In this document: positions 44,253-58,000 of the stretch, piece by piece
How the letters are laid out: every line of letters begins with the position of its first letter
How positions within the stretch are numbered: the stretch's first letter is position 1
Source: Dendrolimus kikuchii
Lineage: Eukaryota; Arthropoda; Insecta; Lepidoptera; Lasiocampidae
DNA: 64,000 nt
Assembly (NCBI GenBank): GCA_019925095.2
Contig: CM034394.1
Span: 9,684,272 to 9,748,271 of the forward strand
Direction: 5' to 3'
Notes under the pieces: model-generated
What the model was told of the DNA's origin: nothing
The model's input: only the letters and a program-made list of their open reading frames with translations
Database searches by the model: none
Position numbers and translations under genes: made by a program

Positions 44253-46079
44253 CTACGTATCTTTTTTTCCTACAACAAGATAAACATTCATATCGTCTTT
44301 GCCCTTGACATAAACGCTCCCGCGCGGCTCGAATTCATACCGGGCGGACAATGTGGGAATACAGGCCTCACCTACTTGGATACGATTGGGTACGCCGGTG
44401 GAATCCATCCGAGAAGCTATATTCACAGCATCACCCCATATATCGTAATACAGTTTCGTAGTGCCAATTACACCGGCCGTCACATCACCAAAATTGTACC
44501 CAATTCTAAGTATAAAATCGAACTCCAACAAATCTTGGTTGAAGTTGTCGACAACTTTTTGCATTTCAAGGCAAAAGTCCATCAGCTGATATAAATGATC
44601 GTGAGGCCCGCGGGAAGCCTCCCGCATTCCAGGGTTCAACCCGCTTGCGGCCATAAACGTGCTGCCAATAGTTTTTATTTTTTCCACTTGCTGGAAATTA
44701 GGCCGCTCTAGTAACTCATCGAAATCCGCAATTAGCTCGTTAAGTACCCTCAAATATTCTTTACCCCGCAAATATGATTCATCGTACATTTCATTAAAAT
44801 TTACTATACTTGCGAATATTATCCCTACGTCTTTGTGGTTCTCCGAATATTTAGCAGTGTTCTTTAACTGATCGGCGACGTGACGCGGTATAATATTATG
44901 CAACAACCAATCGGCTTGATTCCTCATATTCTGCACTCTCTGTTTATCTCGATTCGCAACAACATTGCTGTAGAAACTTAACCGATAGCTGATCTCGAAC
45001 TCTCTATTGAGAAACCAAACCAACATCAACAAGAGTGCCACGTCTAAGTACAATTCTGTTAAATGCAATTTATGATGCAAACTGTCGAATCCTCGCGTGC
45101 TATTGAAATTATCTAACCAATCTACTGATGACTCGTTACTCATATCAAAGTTATCTGTAAAATTATGACCCGCTGCCTGGTTGTGCATTTTAAAACTAGT
45201 ATCGGCATTTAATAATTGAGTATTCGCCTCGTGACATCCCAGCACAGCGAAAAATAGGAACAGACCGGCATAGAGTGTCACCAGAGTATTTTTTACGAGC
45301 CAGTTCATTTGCGTGAAATTACAAAAATGGACAACACTGACATATAAAAGGTAAACGTAAAATGACTGTTCTCCCCTCAATATGGTCATTGTGGTGTCTT
45401 GGCACGAGAAGTTTATTAGGACGGCGAGGATCGGCAAGCTAATTAACAGCCCGCCAGAAAAATGCCACGGATACCAGTCCGACAATTTCCTAAATATTCT
45501 AACTGACCTTCTTATCGTGGCCGGAACTAACAAGGGATCATGTTTCGTCTTCCACTTTAGATAATGCCTATAAAAACAAAGGACCATCGCCACGATTTCG
45601 ATTACGCCGAATAAAACCAACCATCCAACATTACCTCTCCAGTTATTGTACAATATAAATATAGAAGTGGTTACAGCTAAAAACATAATAGCGGATACTA
45701 GGATATCTAAGGCAGTATTAAATCTGGAAGTGGTAAGTGTAGGAGGGAAATCCTCGCAATCGTCGCTTCGGTGCGCCTTGTCCCTGTAGTGTCGTTCGAT
45801 GTCGGAACATTTGAAGAAGAGGGTGAATCTGTTTAAAGGAGGCTGCACGAAATAGTTGATGCCTGAGCGGGCGTTTTCTTGGACACAGCGGATTAATTGC
45901 AGGTCCGACTGCTTACGGAGCTTCTGCAATGACTGAACTTGCTGCTCATTTAGTGGCGGAGGAAGGCGACTCCTGCAATGGGGATCGTTAAGTGACGACT
46001 GACTCGACGTGTAGTACCCGGACACTCTGTGCTGCATCATATCGTTCTGAGACGTCGCAATATGATTCAATGCGAATAT
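44253..46079 (-). CDS. Ac13E: Adenylyl cyclase 3' exon: TM7-12 and C2 catalytic domain
   Basis: Begins after acceptor ttacag with phase-0 IFALNHIATSQNDMM and runs 608 codons to TAG at 44253. Counting from the LNH leucine: residues 1-110 cytoplasmic; TM spans near 119-141, 149-170, 203-223, 237-256, 260-279 and 338-355; the loop near 280-335 carries three N-glycosylation sequons (NFT, NES, NST), so it is probably extracellular; a coiled linker follows (SNVVANRDKQRVQNMRNQAD); C2 domain about 410-600 with FASIVNFNEMYDESY, EKIKTIGSTFMAASGLNP, AGVIGTTKLYYDIWGDAVNI, ASRMDSTGVPNRIQV and VYVKGKDDMNVYLVV. It ends five residues after YLVVG, without the long tail of mammalian type 9. The exon is unusually large and intron-free compared with its neighbours. 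Confidence 0.95.
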   Translation of the reverse strand: MFALNHIATSQNDMMQHRVSGYYTSSQSSLNDPHCRSRLPPPLNEQQVQSLQKLRKQSDLQLIRCVQENARSGINYFVQPPLNRFTLFFKCSDIERHYRDKAHRSDDCEDFPPTLTTSRFNTALDILVSAIMFLAVTTSIFILYNNWRGNVGWLVLFGVIEIVAMVLCFYRHYLKWKTKHDPLLVPATIRRSVRIFRKLSDWYPWHFSGGLLISLPILAVLINFSCQDTTMTILRGEQSFYVYLLYVSVVHFCNFTQMNWLVKNTLVTLYAGLFLFFAVLGCHEANTQLLNADTSFKMHNQAAGHNFTDNFDMSNESSVDWLDNFNSTRGFDSLHHKLHLTELYLDVALLLMLVWFLNREFEISYRLSFYSNVVANRDKQRVQNMRNQADWLLHNIIPRHVADQLKNTAKYSENHKDVGIIFASIVNFNEMYDESYLRGKEYLRVLNELIADFDELLERPNFQQVEKIKTIGSTFMAASGLNPGMREASRGPHDHLYQLMDFCLEMQKVVDNFNQDLLEFDFILRIGYNFGDVTAGVIGTTKLYYDIWGDAVNIASRMDSTGVPNRIQVGEACIPTLSARYEFEPRGSVYVKGKDDMNVYLVVGKKDT

Positions 46080-49000
46080 CTGTAATTCAAAACACGAGCT
46101 ATTAAACTATTTATAGGGAAAACTTATTTTCGGTCTGCCATTCTGTGCAACGTTCCCGAAAAAATTACACATTCAAAATAAAAATCGGATGTTTAGCAGA
46201 CGATCGTCTCGAGAAGGTTGATGGTTGAGCCTGAATTATTTATAGCCGGTGCACATAACTTTAGGCGAGAATGTTTACAATTTTAAACCATGTTTACTGT
46301 TCGTATCCATTTCGTACAAAATCATCACGTTCCGTTCAAATATACCGGAGTTTATTTATAAAAATTAGTAAATGTTTGTGCACAACTAATTTACGAGCGT
46401 TCCACGCGTCATTGGGGATACATCAAAGTGTGTTTATACCTGTTGTTGAATGCTGGAGCGTCGGCTGGTGCTTCTGATGCCGGAGTCCTTACGGCTGTTG
46501 ACCGACGGGCAGAGGCTGACCGCGTCGTCAGGGGGTCGGGAGGTCGGCGAAGGGGCCGTCGTCGCTGGTGCTGGCAAAGGAAGATGTAACTTCCGTCCCG
46601 CTCCCCGCACTCCTTCCCCCTGCGCCGCCGACAGTGTCGAGCTGCGAGCACGGCTTACAGGTGCCTGTAACCCCGTCATACAACGATAACGGTTGATTAA
46701 ACCGAGACATTTACAGTCAGAATCATTGATGCAGCAATAATAGAGGCTATTATTACTACATCAATGGTCGGAACGGTCACAATCAATGCAACTTCTCAAT
46801 CGTAACAATAAATATTATTACTACAGTAACAGTAAGTAACCAATAATTATTTGATTGTCCTATAAGAAAGTATCATCAAGTGGAAAATAATGTTTTTTTT
46901 TAATCATTATTTTCCACGGCATAATATAAAAGTTACTTGTGTTCATCTCCTTTATCTACACACATGATATCAACTTTAAAACATAAACTTTGATTGAAGA
47001 AAGACCAAAGACGTAATAGCTAGAGAGTTATGTATAAACAAACTCTTATTCACATTTGCATATTACTAGGAATTCAATTTACACCATTAAGATATATACT
47101 ATAATATATAGAACAGACGAGCTTGCATGACAAGAGTTATGAATGTCAAAGAGGCAAGTGAGGTGTGTAAGAATAAGCCTAAATGGCACTCTGTTGTTCG
47201 TGCCTACCCCGCAAGGGAACTGGCGTGAAGTTATGTATGTATGTATGTATGTAAGATATATACTGACATGATGATACATGAAGTGAATATTATTATCGAT
47301 ATTGCCCACAAACAAGCATTAATACAATAAATGCTTGTTGATTAAATTTCACATAAAATAATACCTATTGCCTAACGACGTATCGATTGAAATGCACGTA
47401 AAAATGTATAACGTAATTAGGTACCTTATTCTCATTATAATATTTGTTATTCATAAATAAATAACCATTACTGTGAAAGTACATACGTATATACATATAA
47501 TCACGCCTTTTTCCCTTAGGGGTTGGTAGAGACGATGGGTTTCCATATGCTACGATCTTGACATACATCGTTTGCTTCATCTACTTTCAGTGATCTCGTC
47601 ATAAATACAAGTTTATTATAGGTGGTTTTTACCTGGCCATTATGTATTAAGAACGAAATGATCAATGAAAATTAACCGCATACGATTTTTGTGAAATCAA
47701 TGACTGCCAGCTTTTTACATCTAATCAAAATCAGCAATAAGTTAAAGGAAAGATAAACTAACAATTGAATAACTGCCAATATCTACGAATGATCAATGAT
47801 GACGCACAAGACATATTATCTAATTTCGACTGCCAGAACATAAAAATTATTTTAAATATTATTATATTATAACAGAATGTTATATTTAAGCTATATTATG
47901 CAATCGAACATATTTCGTTACGAGAGTCGCCTATCACTTAGAGAGTGAAGGTCAAGATCACTTATATAATTTTATGACCAACATTGAAGATCCTCGTAAA
48001 TAAGCGCCCAATAATATAAGCATTAATAACCTGTTAAGCATGAATCTGACTAGCATAGGGACGCTTCTGTACAGTAGAATTTAGTCTTATGTTACTGCTT
48101 CATCTGGAGTAATGTTATAATTAGTAAATGTTTCAAGCAGATGTAGCATAGGATTTGATGCGTTATTTGTGATGCGATATTGTTATAAATTGTTAACGAA
48201 GATAAATATTAACAGATAACATATATACAATATACGGTTATTTTGGTAGTTGTGGTAGTTTTGATAGTTGTGGTAGTTTTAGTAGTTGTGGCAGTTGTGG
48301 TAGTTTTGGTAGTTGTGGTAGTTTTGATAGTTGTGGTAGCTTTGGTAGTTGTGGTAGTTTTGGTTTGTAGATTTGGTAGCTGTGGTAGTTTTGATAATAG
48401 TGGTAGTATTGGTAGTTGTGGTAGTTTTAGTTTGTAGATTTGGTAGTTTTATATACACGGTAGTTTTGATAGTTGTGGTAGATTTGGTAATTGTGGTAGT
48501 TTAGGTAGTTGTGGTAGTTTTGGTTGGTAAAGTAGTATATTCGGTAGTTTTAATTGGTAGATTTGGTAACTGTGGTAGTTTAGGTAGTTGTGGTAGTTTT
48601 GGTTGGTGGATTTGGTAGTTTTGGTTGGTAGATTTGGTATTAGTTTTCAGCGTTATTTTTAACGCTGTAAACAAGACGTCCGTTCTGTCGCTGCAGGAAC
48701 GGAGAAAGAATACAATTTCCTACGGCCGGGCGGCCTGTCGTAAGAGGCGACAAAATAACACAGCCAGGTGTTAGGGCATTTGCCCGACTGGATTACTGGA
48801 CTACCATCCCTGGTTTAAAGTATCTCGCCATAACAACAAGGCGTAAGATTCTTCACAATATTTTTCTTCCTTGTCAGCACGTAGTAATTGTAACATAAAC
48901 TTTAAGTCAAGTATGCAACGCTTGACAAAACTGTCAAACGGTGTATACACCTTAACTAGGATTCGAACTCATCACATCATTTCAACTAGACGCGTCTACG

Positions 49001-52000
49001 ATAATCATTAGCTTAGTGACCACGACTTCTACATGAACATTCCTAAACATTTTATCGACTTCTAGTTACTTCCAGATATGGACACTTAAGTTATGCTAAA
49101 TAAGATGAATTTTTAATTCGACGTAGAACGGTCCGGCCACACTCTTGGACTTAGCGATGGGTAACACCAGTGTGAACCCGTGGCATGCTTCATACAACTT
49201 AATACTTTTGTTTCTGTCACCCGTAGCGTCCCACTTACCTTTTGCGACAAGGTCGTGGCCGGGCCGTACAATGTCGATACAATAATATTGTATAACTACA
49301 AAACAAAAGCCACTTACCTCAATAGTATTTTGTCTTCCATACTGAGATCGGTAACTGCTGCTTCTGGCGAAGGGCGACATGTTGCTCCTGGACTGGCTCA
49401 AATAGGACCTTATATCGATGATTTCCCTCTCAAACGAACCCGCGTCTTGGCTGTGCGGGATATTCAGTTTGCTTTGACTATGCACTGGCCTCGAGGTCTT
49501 ATTGTCTTGAGATTCTATCACTATAGGCACTTGATGGTACCCGTTACTCGACTGTGAAGTAACACCTCCATCGCCGCATTCCAAGAAATTTAAAGTCTTC
49601 TCATTGAAATCCTGCTTTTTCATGTCATGTAATGGTGTATCTGAATGCTTTCTTAAGAAGCGAGGCACTTTCCAGTTCTTTATTTTGTTCGTATATTTAC
49701 CATAGCTCCCTAAAACAAGGCATTATTTGGCAGGGGTAAATATGAATGTTCTTATGAGACAGTTCATTAAATTATCTGTAATTATAGCTTTATCCACAGC
49801 GTTGAGTGAATGATGTTCAAATGCGTATAATAATAATATAATAACAGGTCATAAACGTCCCACTGCTGGACTCCTATTTATAGGGGAAGACAGTTTTACG
49901 CCACGCTTGCCCAAAGCGAATTAACGGGTTTGACACATCGGTTATCTCGATGTGCAGGTTTCATTAAATAAAATCCTTCACGGTTAGCACATGGCAAGGG
50001 GCCATTCATTAAATACGTAAGGATGAGTTTGACGATTTTTGACTCAATCATGTAAGGATAAATAACATTTCTCGAACCCCCTCACTGTTTTTACGTAATA
50101 TTCATTACAGAGGTCAACAAAATTTAAAAAAATTATGGTTGCCCTAGATATATCTGCAGCTTTTTATAATTTTCAGTACACAATTTGCGAATATATTCAT
50201 GGAAGTATTGAACTGGCTTTGGTTCTTAAGATTTTTTAGAGTGAATATGAGCATAAAGTTCCACTTTCTCCACAGTTACATGGTTTAGATTTCCTGATAA
50301 TCTTGTGAATTTAAGTGTGAACAGGGTGAGCACTTCTAGCACCACCTAATAGTGATAGAGAAAAGGTGCCAGAATAGTTAAGACCGTTACATGGTGGCAG
50401 ATTACTGTTGGTCTTTACAACGGCCATTTTCCCCAAAAACAATTTAGAAGAAAATTTTATAGAAGGTGTCTGTCTGAAGTAAAAGATAGATTTCACCAAA
50501 TTTTCTCTCTTTTTATGTCTGTATACATTAATTAAATATAAAACAAAACGATTAGCAGTATTTCTCAATAAATATTAGATATTAATGTATTTAATTGCAA
50601 TGTTTTATTTCATATATACTACTTAGTCTGGCCATAAATACTGTTACAATTAAAAAGAAACAAAATATTACATTTAAATTTGGAATCGGTAATTTTTATA
50701 TGATTGTTCATTGTATTTTCTCATTTTGGCACCAATACATTGTACAACATTTTGCGATATTAAAATGGAGTGGGGCGATAAAGAGAACCGAATCGCTTTG
50801 ATTGCATTACACAAAATAGGTTTGGAGCTACATGCAATTTTTAAAACTCTCCATACGCTTGGTATTAGTCAAATGTTTGTGTACCGGGCTATTAATATGC
50901 ACAATGAGACCTCCTCTGTTTGTGACAGAAAAAGATTTGGCCATCCACGTAGTGTTCGTACGAAAAAGGTGATCAAAGCAGTAAAGGAAAGAATTCTAAG
51001 AAATCCTGTCCCAAAGCAAAAGATTTTATCTCCAGAGATGAAGATATCACCTAGAACTATGTCGCGTATTTTAAAAGATGACTTAGGACTTGCAGCATAT
51101 AAGAGACGCACTGGTCACTTTTTAACTCATAATTTAAAAAAGAATAGGGTAGTAAATCAGAACAACTACTAAAACGGTACGCAAAGGAAGGTCACAGAAA
51201 AAATTTGTTTACGGATGAGAATTTTTTTTACAATTGAGCAACATTTTAACAAACAAAATGACCGTATTTATGCTCAAAGTTCTAAGGAAGCTTCTCAATT
51301 AGTCGACAGAGTGCAACGTGGGCATTATCCGTCTTCAGTGACGGTTTGGTGGCGTGTTAGCTATGAAGGAGTGACTAAGCCATATTTTTGTGAAAAAGGT
51401 ATGAAAACATCGGCACAAGTGTATCAAGATACCATTCTTGAGAAGGTAGTTAAGCCCCTTAACAACACCATGTTCAATAACCAAGAATGGTCCTTCCAGC
51501 AAGACTCGGCGCCGGGTCATAAAGCTCGGTCCACGCAGTCTTGGTTGGAAACGAACGTTTCGGAATTCATCACAGCTGAAGACTGGCCGTTTAGTCCCGA
51601 TCTTAATCCGCTGGACAATGATTTATGGTCAGTTTTAAAGAGTACGGATTGCTCTAAACGCCATGATAATTTGGAGTCCCTAAAAGAATCCATACGATTG
51701 GCAGTGAAGAATTTTCCCATAGAAAGAGCGCGTGCTTCTATTGATAACTGGCCTCAACGTTTAAAGGACTGTATTGCAACCAATGGAGACCACTTCAAAC
51801 AAGCTTTTTATATTTTAAATTGTTTTATATTTATGTATTAAACTAACACACTGTAAAACTTATAAATGTTATTTGCAATAGAAAAAATCTTTGTTACAAT
51901 ATTTATGGCAAGACTAGGTTGTTTTTAGTATTGTATCAAAATGGAAATTAAAAAAGCTATAGCCAATATTCCAAAATAATTCATAGTTTCATTAATTGTT

Positions 52001-55000
52001 GAGATAAAATTATTCGCAGCTATTATAATATCCAGGGCAAAAAAACCACTGTTGACTAAATTATCGTTTTTCCGATTAATAAAACGTTAGAAAAGGATCA
52101 GTTGCACTAAACTCACAAATCTAAGAATTTTGTTTTATGTTTTATATATATTATTAAATAAGATGTAAATCGAAGTGCAGATTATAAAATGAAATCATTC
52201 GGCATCGGAAATAGAACTAGATTCCTAATATTAAATTTCTACTGCAAAAATATTACGTAAGAATGTGTTTATTATGCACGTTAGGTTACAACACTGCATA
52301 AGGGATACATGCTTTCCTATCAGGATTCGAACCCACACCCTTTCGAGTTTGGAACGCGAGTGCGATAACCATTAACCAACTACGGCATCGCAAAAGTTAG
52401 TGTCGCAGAACTAAACAAATAAATCACACAGTTCTGTCATGACTAATATACAACGAACAATTCGGGAGACGACCGCAGAAACCCAGACAAGACCAAACAA
52501 TAGGTTCATAGGTAGGTATATGTATGTACAAAGGAGAAACAATCAGTTTCTCCTTTGTACATACATATATTAGTATAGATTATTTTATAATAAAGGTGTT
52601 CATATATCTGTAAATAAAAGCCAGACAAAATATTAAAGAAAATGGTAAACATTTACTCAAACTAACAGGTCATATTATTAACACTTTCAAGAGTTGTTGA
52701 AACAATCACTAATCTACAATTTAGCATCTATGTAATAAATTTCTTGGTAAGATACTATCTAGAACTTTATTACATAGACATTGAGCGGATGTAACTTATA
52801 TTTGATTTTTCCTATCATATACTCGGTAACTGGAATAGACTATAAACGACGGAGAATACCATGCAATTTTATTTTTAATTTCTTGCCTGTTTGTCGATTT
52901 GTCTGTTTGTTCGGAATGCACGTAAAACTACTGGGCCGATTTCGATGCGGTTTTCGCTGATCGACAGCAAATTCTTAAACTTGAAATCTGTGCTACTTTT
53001 TATTCCGGGAATGTAATCCAAACAATTTTGTAACATCATTTTATACTTATAAATTACGTTTCAATAAATTATTATTTAATTCACATAAATTTGAGATAAA
53101 CATTTACTATCATTAGTGACAAAAAAACAATGTCTGGTAGAATGCCACAGAAAAAAATTACTTGACGTTTCATATGTGACGCACGTAACCGACGTTTAGA
53201 TATGAATGACTTGCTTGTTTAATAAATCAGCTTTAATTTACTTTCCTCATATTCGAAATGATAATCACAGTGTTAACCTCGGATGAAAGGCCTATTTAGG
53301 CATTCGAATTATTAGCGCCCACTCTACGCTCGTGCGCCAAACCATCTCGTGCCCAAATAGGTTACTTGCACCTCTCATGTAACGATCTACTATTATTCGG
53401 ACAGTTTTCACCAAAACGATGCCTTTCAATTCAATCGTGGACAAAGTCGTGGACTTATCCTAGTATATTAGAAAATAAAATAATTTAATGTTAATTAAAT
53501 TAATATAAATAAGGTTACTAATATCGCTCCGCGGCGCACCGCTTAGTTACCCAGTATACTGTAAATAACTTTAATAAATTAATAGAACATTTCGTTACCT
53601 TTACTCTGAAAGATATCCAACCCGGGTAAACTAAACAGGCACCCAGAAACACCAACCAGGGTAATCCCTGGTTTATGTGTCTAGGATTAGCCTTTTACCC
53701 GTAACATAAGCGTAACCAGCTTAGATTGAAAATATTTATCGCATCAGCTTAGGCACATTTTTCTGGTCTAATATACATATAATTGAATTTATGCACCACC
53801 TACATTGCCAGATTAGCATAGAATATCCAATAATTTAGGCAGCCTGGAAGAGATCGCTCTAAGCGATAAGGCCGCCTATTGTTCTGCCTAAAAATACTGT
53901 AATTAATGTATTGTGCCTGTTATTTTGGTGAGCAATAAAGTTTTATATTTATGTACCTATCTATAATTGTAGTTACAATGACCACGTGCTATCAATAAAC
54001 TCAAACATCGCGAGGAAACAACTTCCACATTGAGATTACTAATGCGTAAAGCCGCTGTCTAAGAGCGTGATAAGAGACAAAAAGCTTTTTTTGATTGATT
54101 TCTCAGTCAAGATTACACACTTTATAGCGGTGAAAAAATAATTGTCAATCTTGACCATTTTCCGAGGAAAATACTACAGCTGTAACGCATTTTCGTTAAA
54201 TTTTCTCTATACAAAAAATATAGTTACCTCTAAACATGTGTTCAATGTCTAACATTCTTATTACTGTCAAACGTGCATCGCTAAAATTAATTGCAGTAAC
54301 GTATAATATTATAACAAATATAATTATCGTTTTTATTCATCGGTCACTTAGAGAATTTGGAAATAAATAATTATTTATTTCCAATAAACGAATTGGTAAC
54401 GCTCCCGAACTGTTTCGCTTCTTTTACCAATGTATAAAATCAAAAAGAACATGTCTAGGCGTGCTATTAAATGAACTTACGGTTCTTTATCCAAGCGTTT
54501 CCCACATTCTACGAAATAATTTTCAATAAATGATGGTCAGAAAAAGATCCGTAATTGCGACGATGAAAGTCGCGTTCGCTTGGCAAATCAATAAGTGTCC
54601 GTCTTTTACGAATCTCGTGGGGCAGCGTTCGAGTCCTCTGTTACATACACTCTTTTATTACAGTTGTATATTAAAGTAAATTTTGTATAATTGGTAAATA
54701 TAATTTTGTATTTTATTTTTATATTCTTCATTACATTTCTCTAGACATTTCTACTATTTATTCAAACATTTCTATTAATAATGTGATAATCTCTACATAT
54801 AGCTACTTGACCACACTGACTGAATGACATAACAACGCATGCAAAGATGAATGGTTGTATGAAAATTCGCCATATTTTTTTTCGCGTGTAGGTGTTTTCG
54901 TAAATTCAACCCCTATTTTATATATGTGCCTAATTCCGGTTAGTATATAATCACTAATTAGTACTGAGTATGCACTGTTTGCTATACAACTCCATTAATT

Positions 55001-58000
55001 CTTCGAAAAGTGATTGTTGAACACATTTCTGTATAAAATTTGTTTAAAAAATAAAGAAAAGTTTGAGCTAATCAATGTTTAGCTAGATGTGTTGCTGGGG
55101 AGTTTCTTGCCGCTTCTTCGCCTTATCAGCAATAACACGTTACGAAGCGGTGTACATAGACTAGAAAGTAAAATTTAATTTTAACTTATATGTATTGAAC
55201 TTCAAAAAGTGTTCTCCAGTGGAACTTATTTTGAATTTGAATTTACTTAGTAGGAAGTTAGAACAATATGCTCTACCCGGAAATTATCCCATTTTCCGGG
55301 ATTACATTTACTTAATTTTCTTACGGAAACTATCCCAGTTTTTGGTATAAAAAGTATCTTATATATAGACACCGTTTTTCAGCAAAAACAGAGCGATAAT
55401 TTTTACATGAAAACGTAAGACAGAAAGATTGCTATTCCGGAAACAATTCCATTTTCGGGGATAAAAGTATCCTATGTCACTCTTCAGTATATACAGAGCT
55501 TCAGGCAAATCGGTTCAGTAGTTTTCTGTGAAAGCGTACCTGACAGACAGACCGAAAGAGTTACTTTCGCATTTATAATATCAAATAGGAATTAATAGAG
55601 ATAATACATACATACATACATAACTTCACGCCAGTTTCCTTGCGGGGTAGGCACGAACAACAGAGCGCCATTTAGGCTTATTCTTACACACCTCACTTGC
55701 TTCTTTGACATTCATAACTCTTGTCATGCACGCTCGTCTGTTCTTAAGGCTCCTGACATCACCTCCTGCTAGTACACGATCAATAGAGATAATAACACTG
55801 ATAACAGACGGGCGTGCATGACAAGAGTTATGAATGTGAAAGAAGCAAGTGAGGTGTGTAAGAATAAGCCTAAATGGCGCTCTGTTGTTCGTGCCTACCC
55901 CGCAAGGGAACTGGCGTGAAGCTATGTATGTATGTATGTATGTAATATCATTTCAAATATCAAATGCTCATAAATTTTAATAACACTTAATTGGATTAAA
56001 TTTCTGCTAAAAAATACCCTAGCTATATTGGAATATTAAGATTTTTATTGATTTTAATCAAAATTTAGATAAAAGTATGTAAATTTTTTTTTTTTTAATA
56101 TTTAGAAAGTCTCAAACGCATATCATCTATCAACGCCGTACCTCCTCAGTGACGTACCATTATGCTAACTAAACACTTAGAGCAAACATTTGCTCTTGTG
56201 TTATTAATATTTGCTATTTCTGACTTTTATACTACTCTGTCAAAAAAGTACCGGGAAAAGGTCGATAATACACAAAATGTTAGTTATTCATTCAAATTTA
56301 TTTTATCAGCTTCAAAGTATGCTCCTTCAGAAACTATACTCTCGCCAACGAATAATCCAATCATCAAAACATTTTTTTAAATGTTTTTTCCGGAATTGGG
56401 TTTAGTTCTCGTCGCGAATTCTCCTTTGTCTTTTACCGAATGAATAATTATAGTTTAGGAAAAAGAAAAAAGTCGACTGGAGCCATATCTGGTGAATAAG
56501 GTAGTTAGTTGCTCGATGGTATTTATTGAGTTTTTGGTTAATTTGATCACAATGATGGCTTTGTCGAATTTGCTCTCTTAAACGCCGCATAACGCTCAAA
56601 TAATATACTGTAGTTACAGTTTAACCTTCCGATAAGAATTCCGAGTGCACAACACCGTGATAGTCAAAGAAAACAGTCAACATGATTTTTACTTTTGATC
56701 GACTTTGGGGTGGTTTTTTCGATTTCGGTTCAGTTGGAAGACGCCACTCCGAAGCTTGTTGACTAGTTTGCATGTCAAACTCAGAAACCCACCTCTCGTC
56801 ACCAGTAACAACGCGTTTCATGAATGTTGGGTCGGAATTGACTCATTCTGGCATGTCGTCAGCAACTCTTATGCAATTGAGTTTTTGGCAAAAATTCAGG
56901 CTTTTTGGAACTTGCCGAGTGGCAACATGTTTCATACCCAAGTGATTATTTAAAATTATACAAAATCGATTCGTGAGACACATTCACTGTGAGACAATTC
57001 AGCGGCTATTTCTCTCAAACATGAATGAGCATGTTCAGACACTATTATTATTATACTACACTTATATTCCTTCACATTTGCAATATTAACTTCAGTTGAA
57101 GACATTGATGGCCTATCAAAGCGAGGTAAATTTTCCTGCATATCTCGACCGTTTTTGAACGCTTTGTACCATTCATGAGCACGTGTTTTTTGATAAAGTC
57201 GATTCACCGTAAGCCTTCTATAATATTTTCAGTGTCTCCGAACACGAAATTCTATGGGCGATGCAAAATTTAAAACAAATCCTTTGTTCGATGTTTTTGT
57301 GCATTTTAAAATTCGCAATACACACTAGATATGATCTAACTAAAAACAGCACTATATTTAATCTAAATGACCGCAGTTATGCCAATCTAACAAATAAAAT
57401 TTGAATTTGGAACCATAAACAAATCATCCATTCCCGATACTTTTTTGACAGAATGTACATGAAATTTTAAGTTCCCTTCGAGTGATGCTTCGTTGCAGCT
57501 TTATTGGTGCGCTGTTGCCGATTCGTGCAGATTGAGCGGAGCTTATTTGATTTAAATCGAAATTTCATAGGGTGTTAAGCGTGGCGTATTGCTCATTTTC
57601 CTGGGGGCGTTCATTTTCAATGACCGATGACTCAGCCGATATATAGCGAGCGAAATAACAACAAATGGAAGTCAAAGTAAACAATGCGGTAGTTATGTCG
57701 CCTGTTGCTATTCGCCGCAAGTGGTGTACCGTTCAAGACTAAATTCACCCGTTGATTTCAGAGTATGCAGAATGTGAAGACTTGCACACGTCTGTTCCAC
57801 TGAACTCACTCTTTCGAGTTTTAAAATAACTTTCAAAGGTGCAGCGTACTATCTGTAGAACCCGGGTGAATGCGGACCCCATCGACTAACGGAACAATTC
57901 TCGCATATGGGTCATAGAGCATGAGAAAACAAAATTCTCCTGCACCCTGCATACGAGCATTGACTAATTAAAATCAATTCTGAAATGGGGACTGATACCG

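Noticed and set aside
46409..46710. Several overlapping open frames on both strands in the GC-rich patch
   Set aside because: Only the - strand frame with matching splice sites (46440-46664) continues the cyclase; the others are composition shadows.
48243..48437. Valine/leucine-rich open frame
   Set aside because: It is a reading of the GTGGTAGTT minisatellite.
52323..52392. Possible tRNA gene (A and B boxes on the - strand)
   Set aside because: Stem pairing is poor and similar B-box pieces recur in SINE-like repeats, so it is a SINE head.
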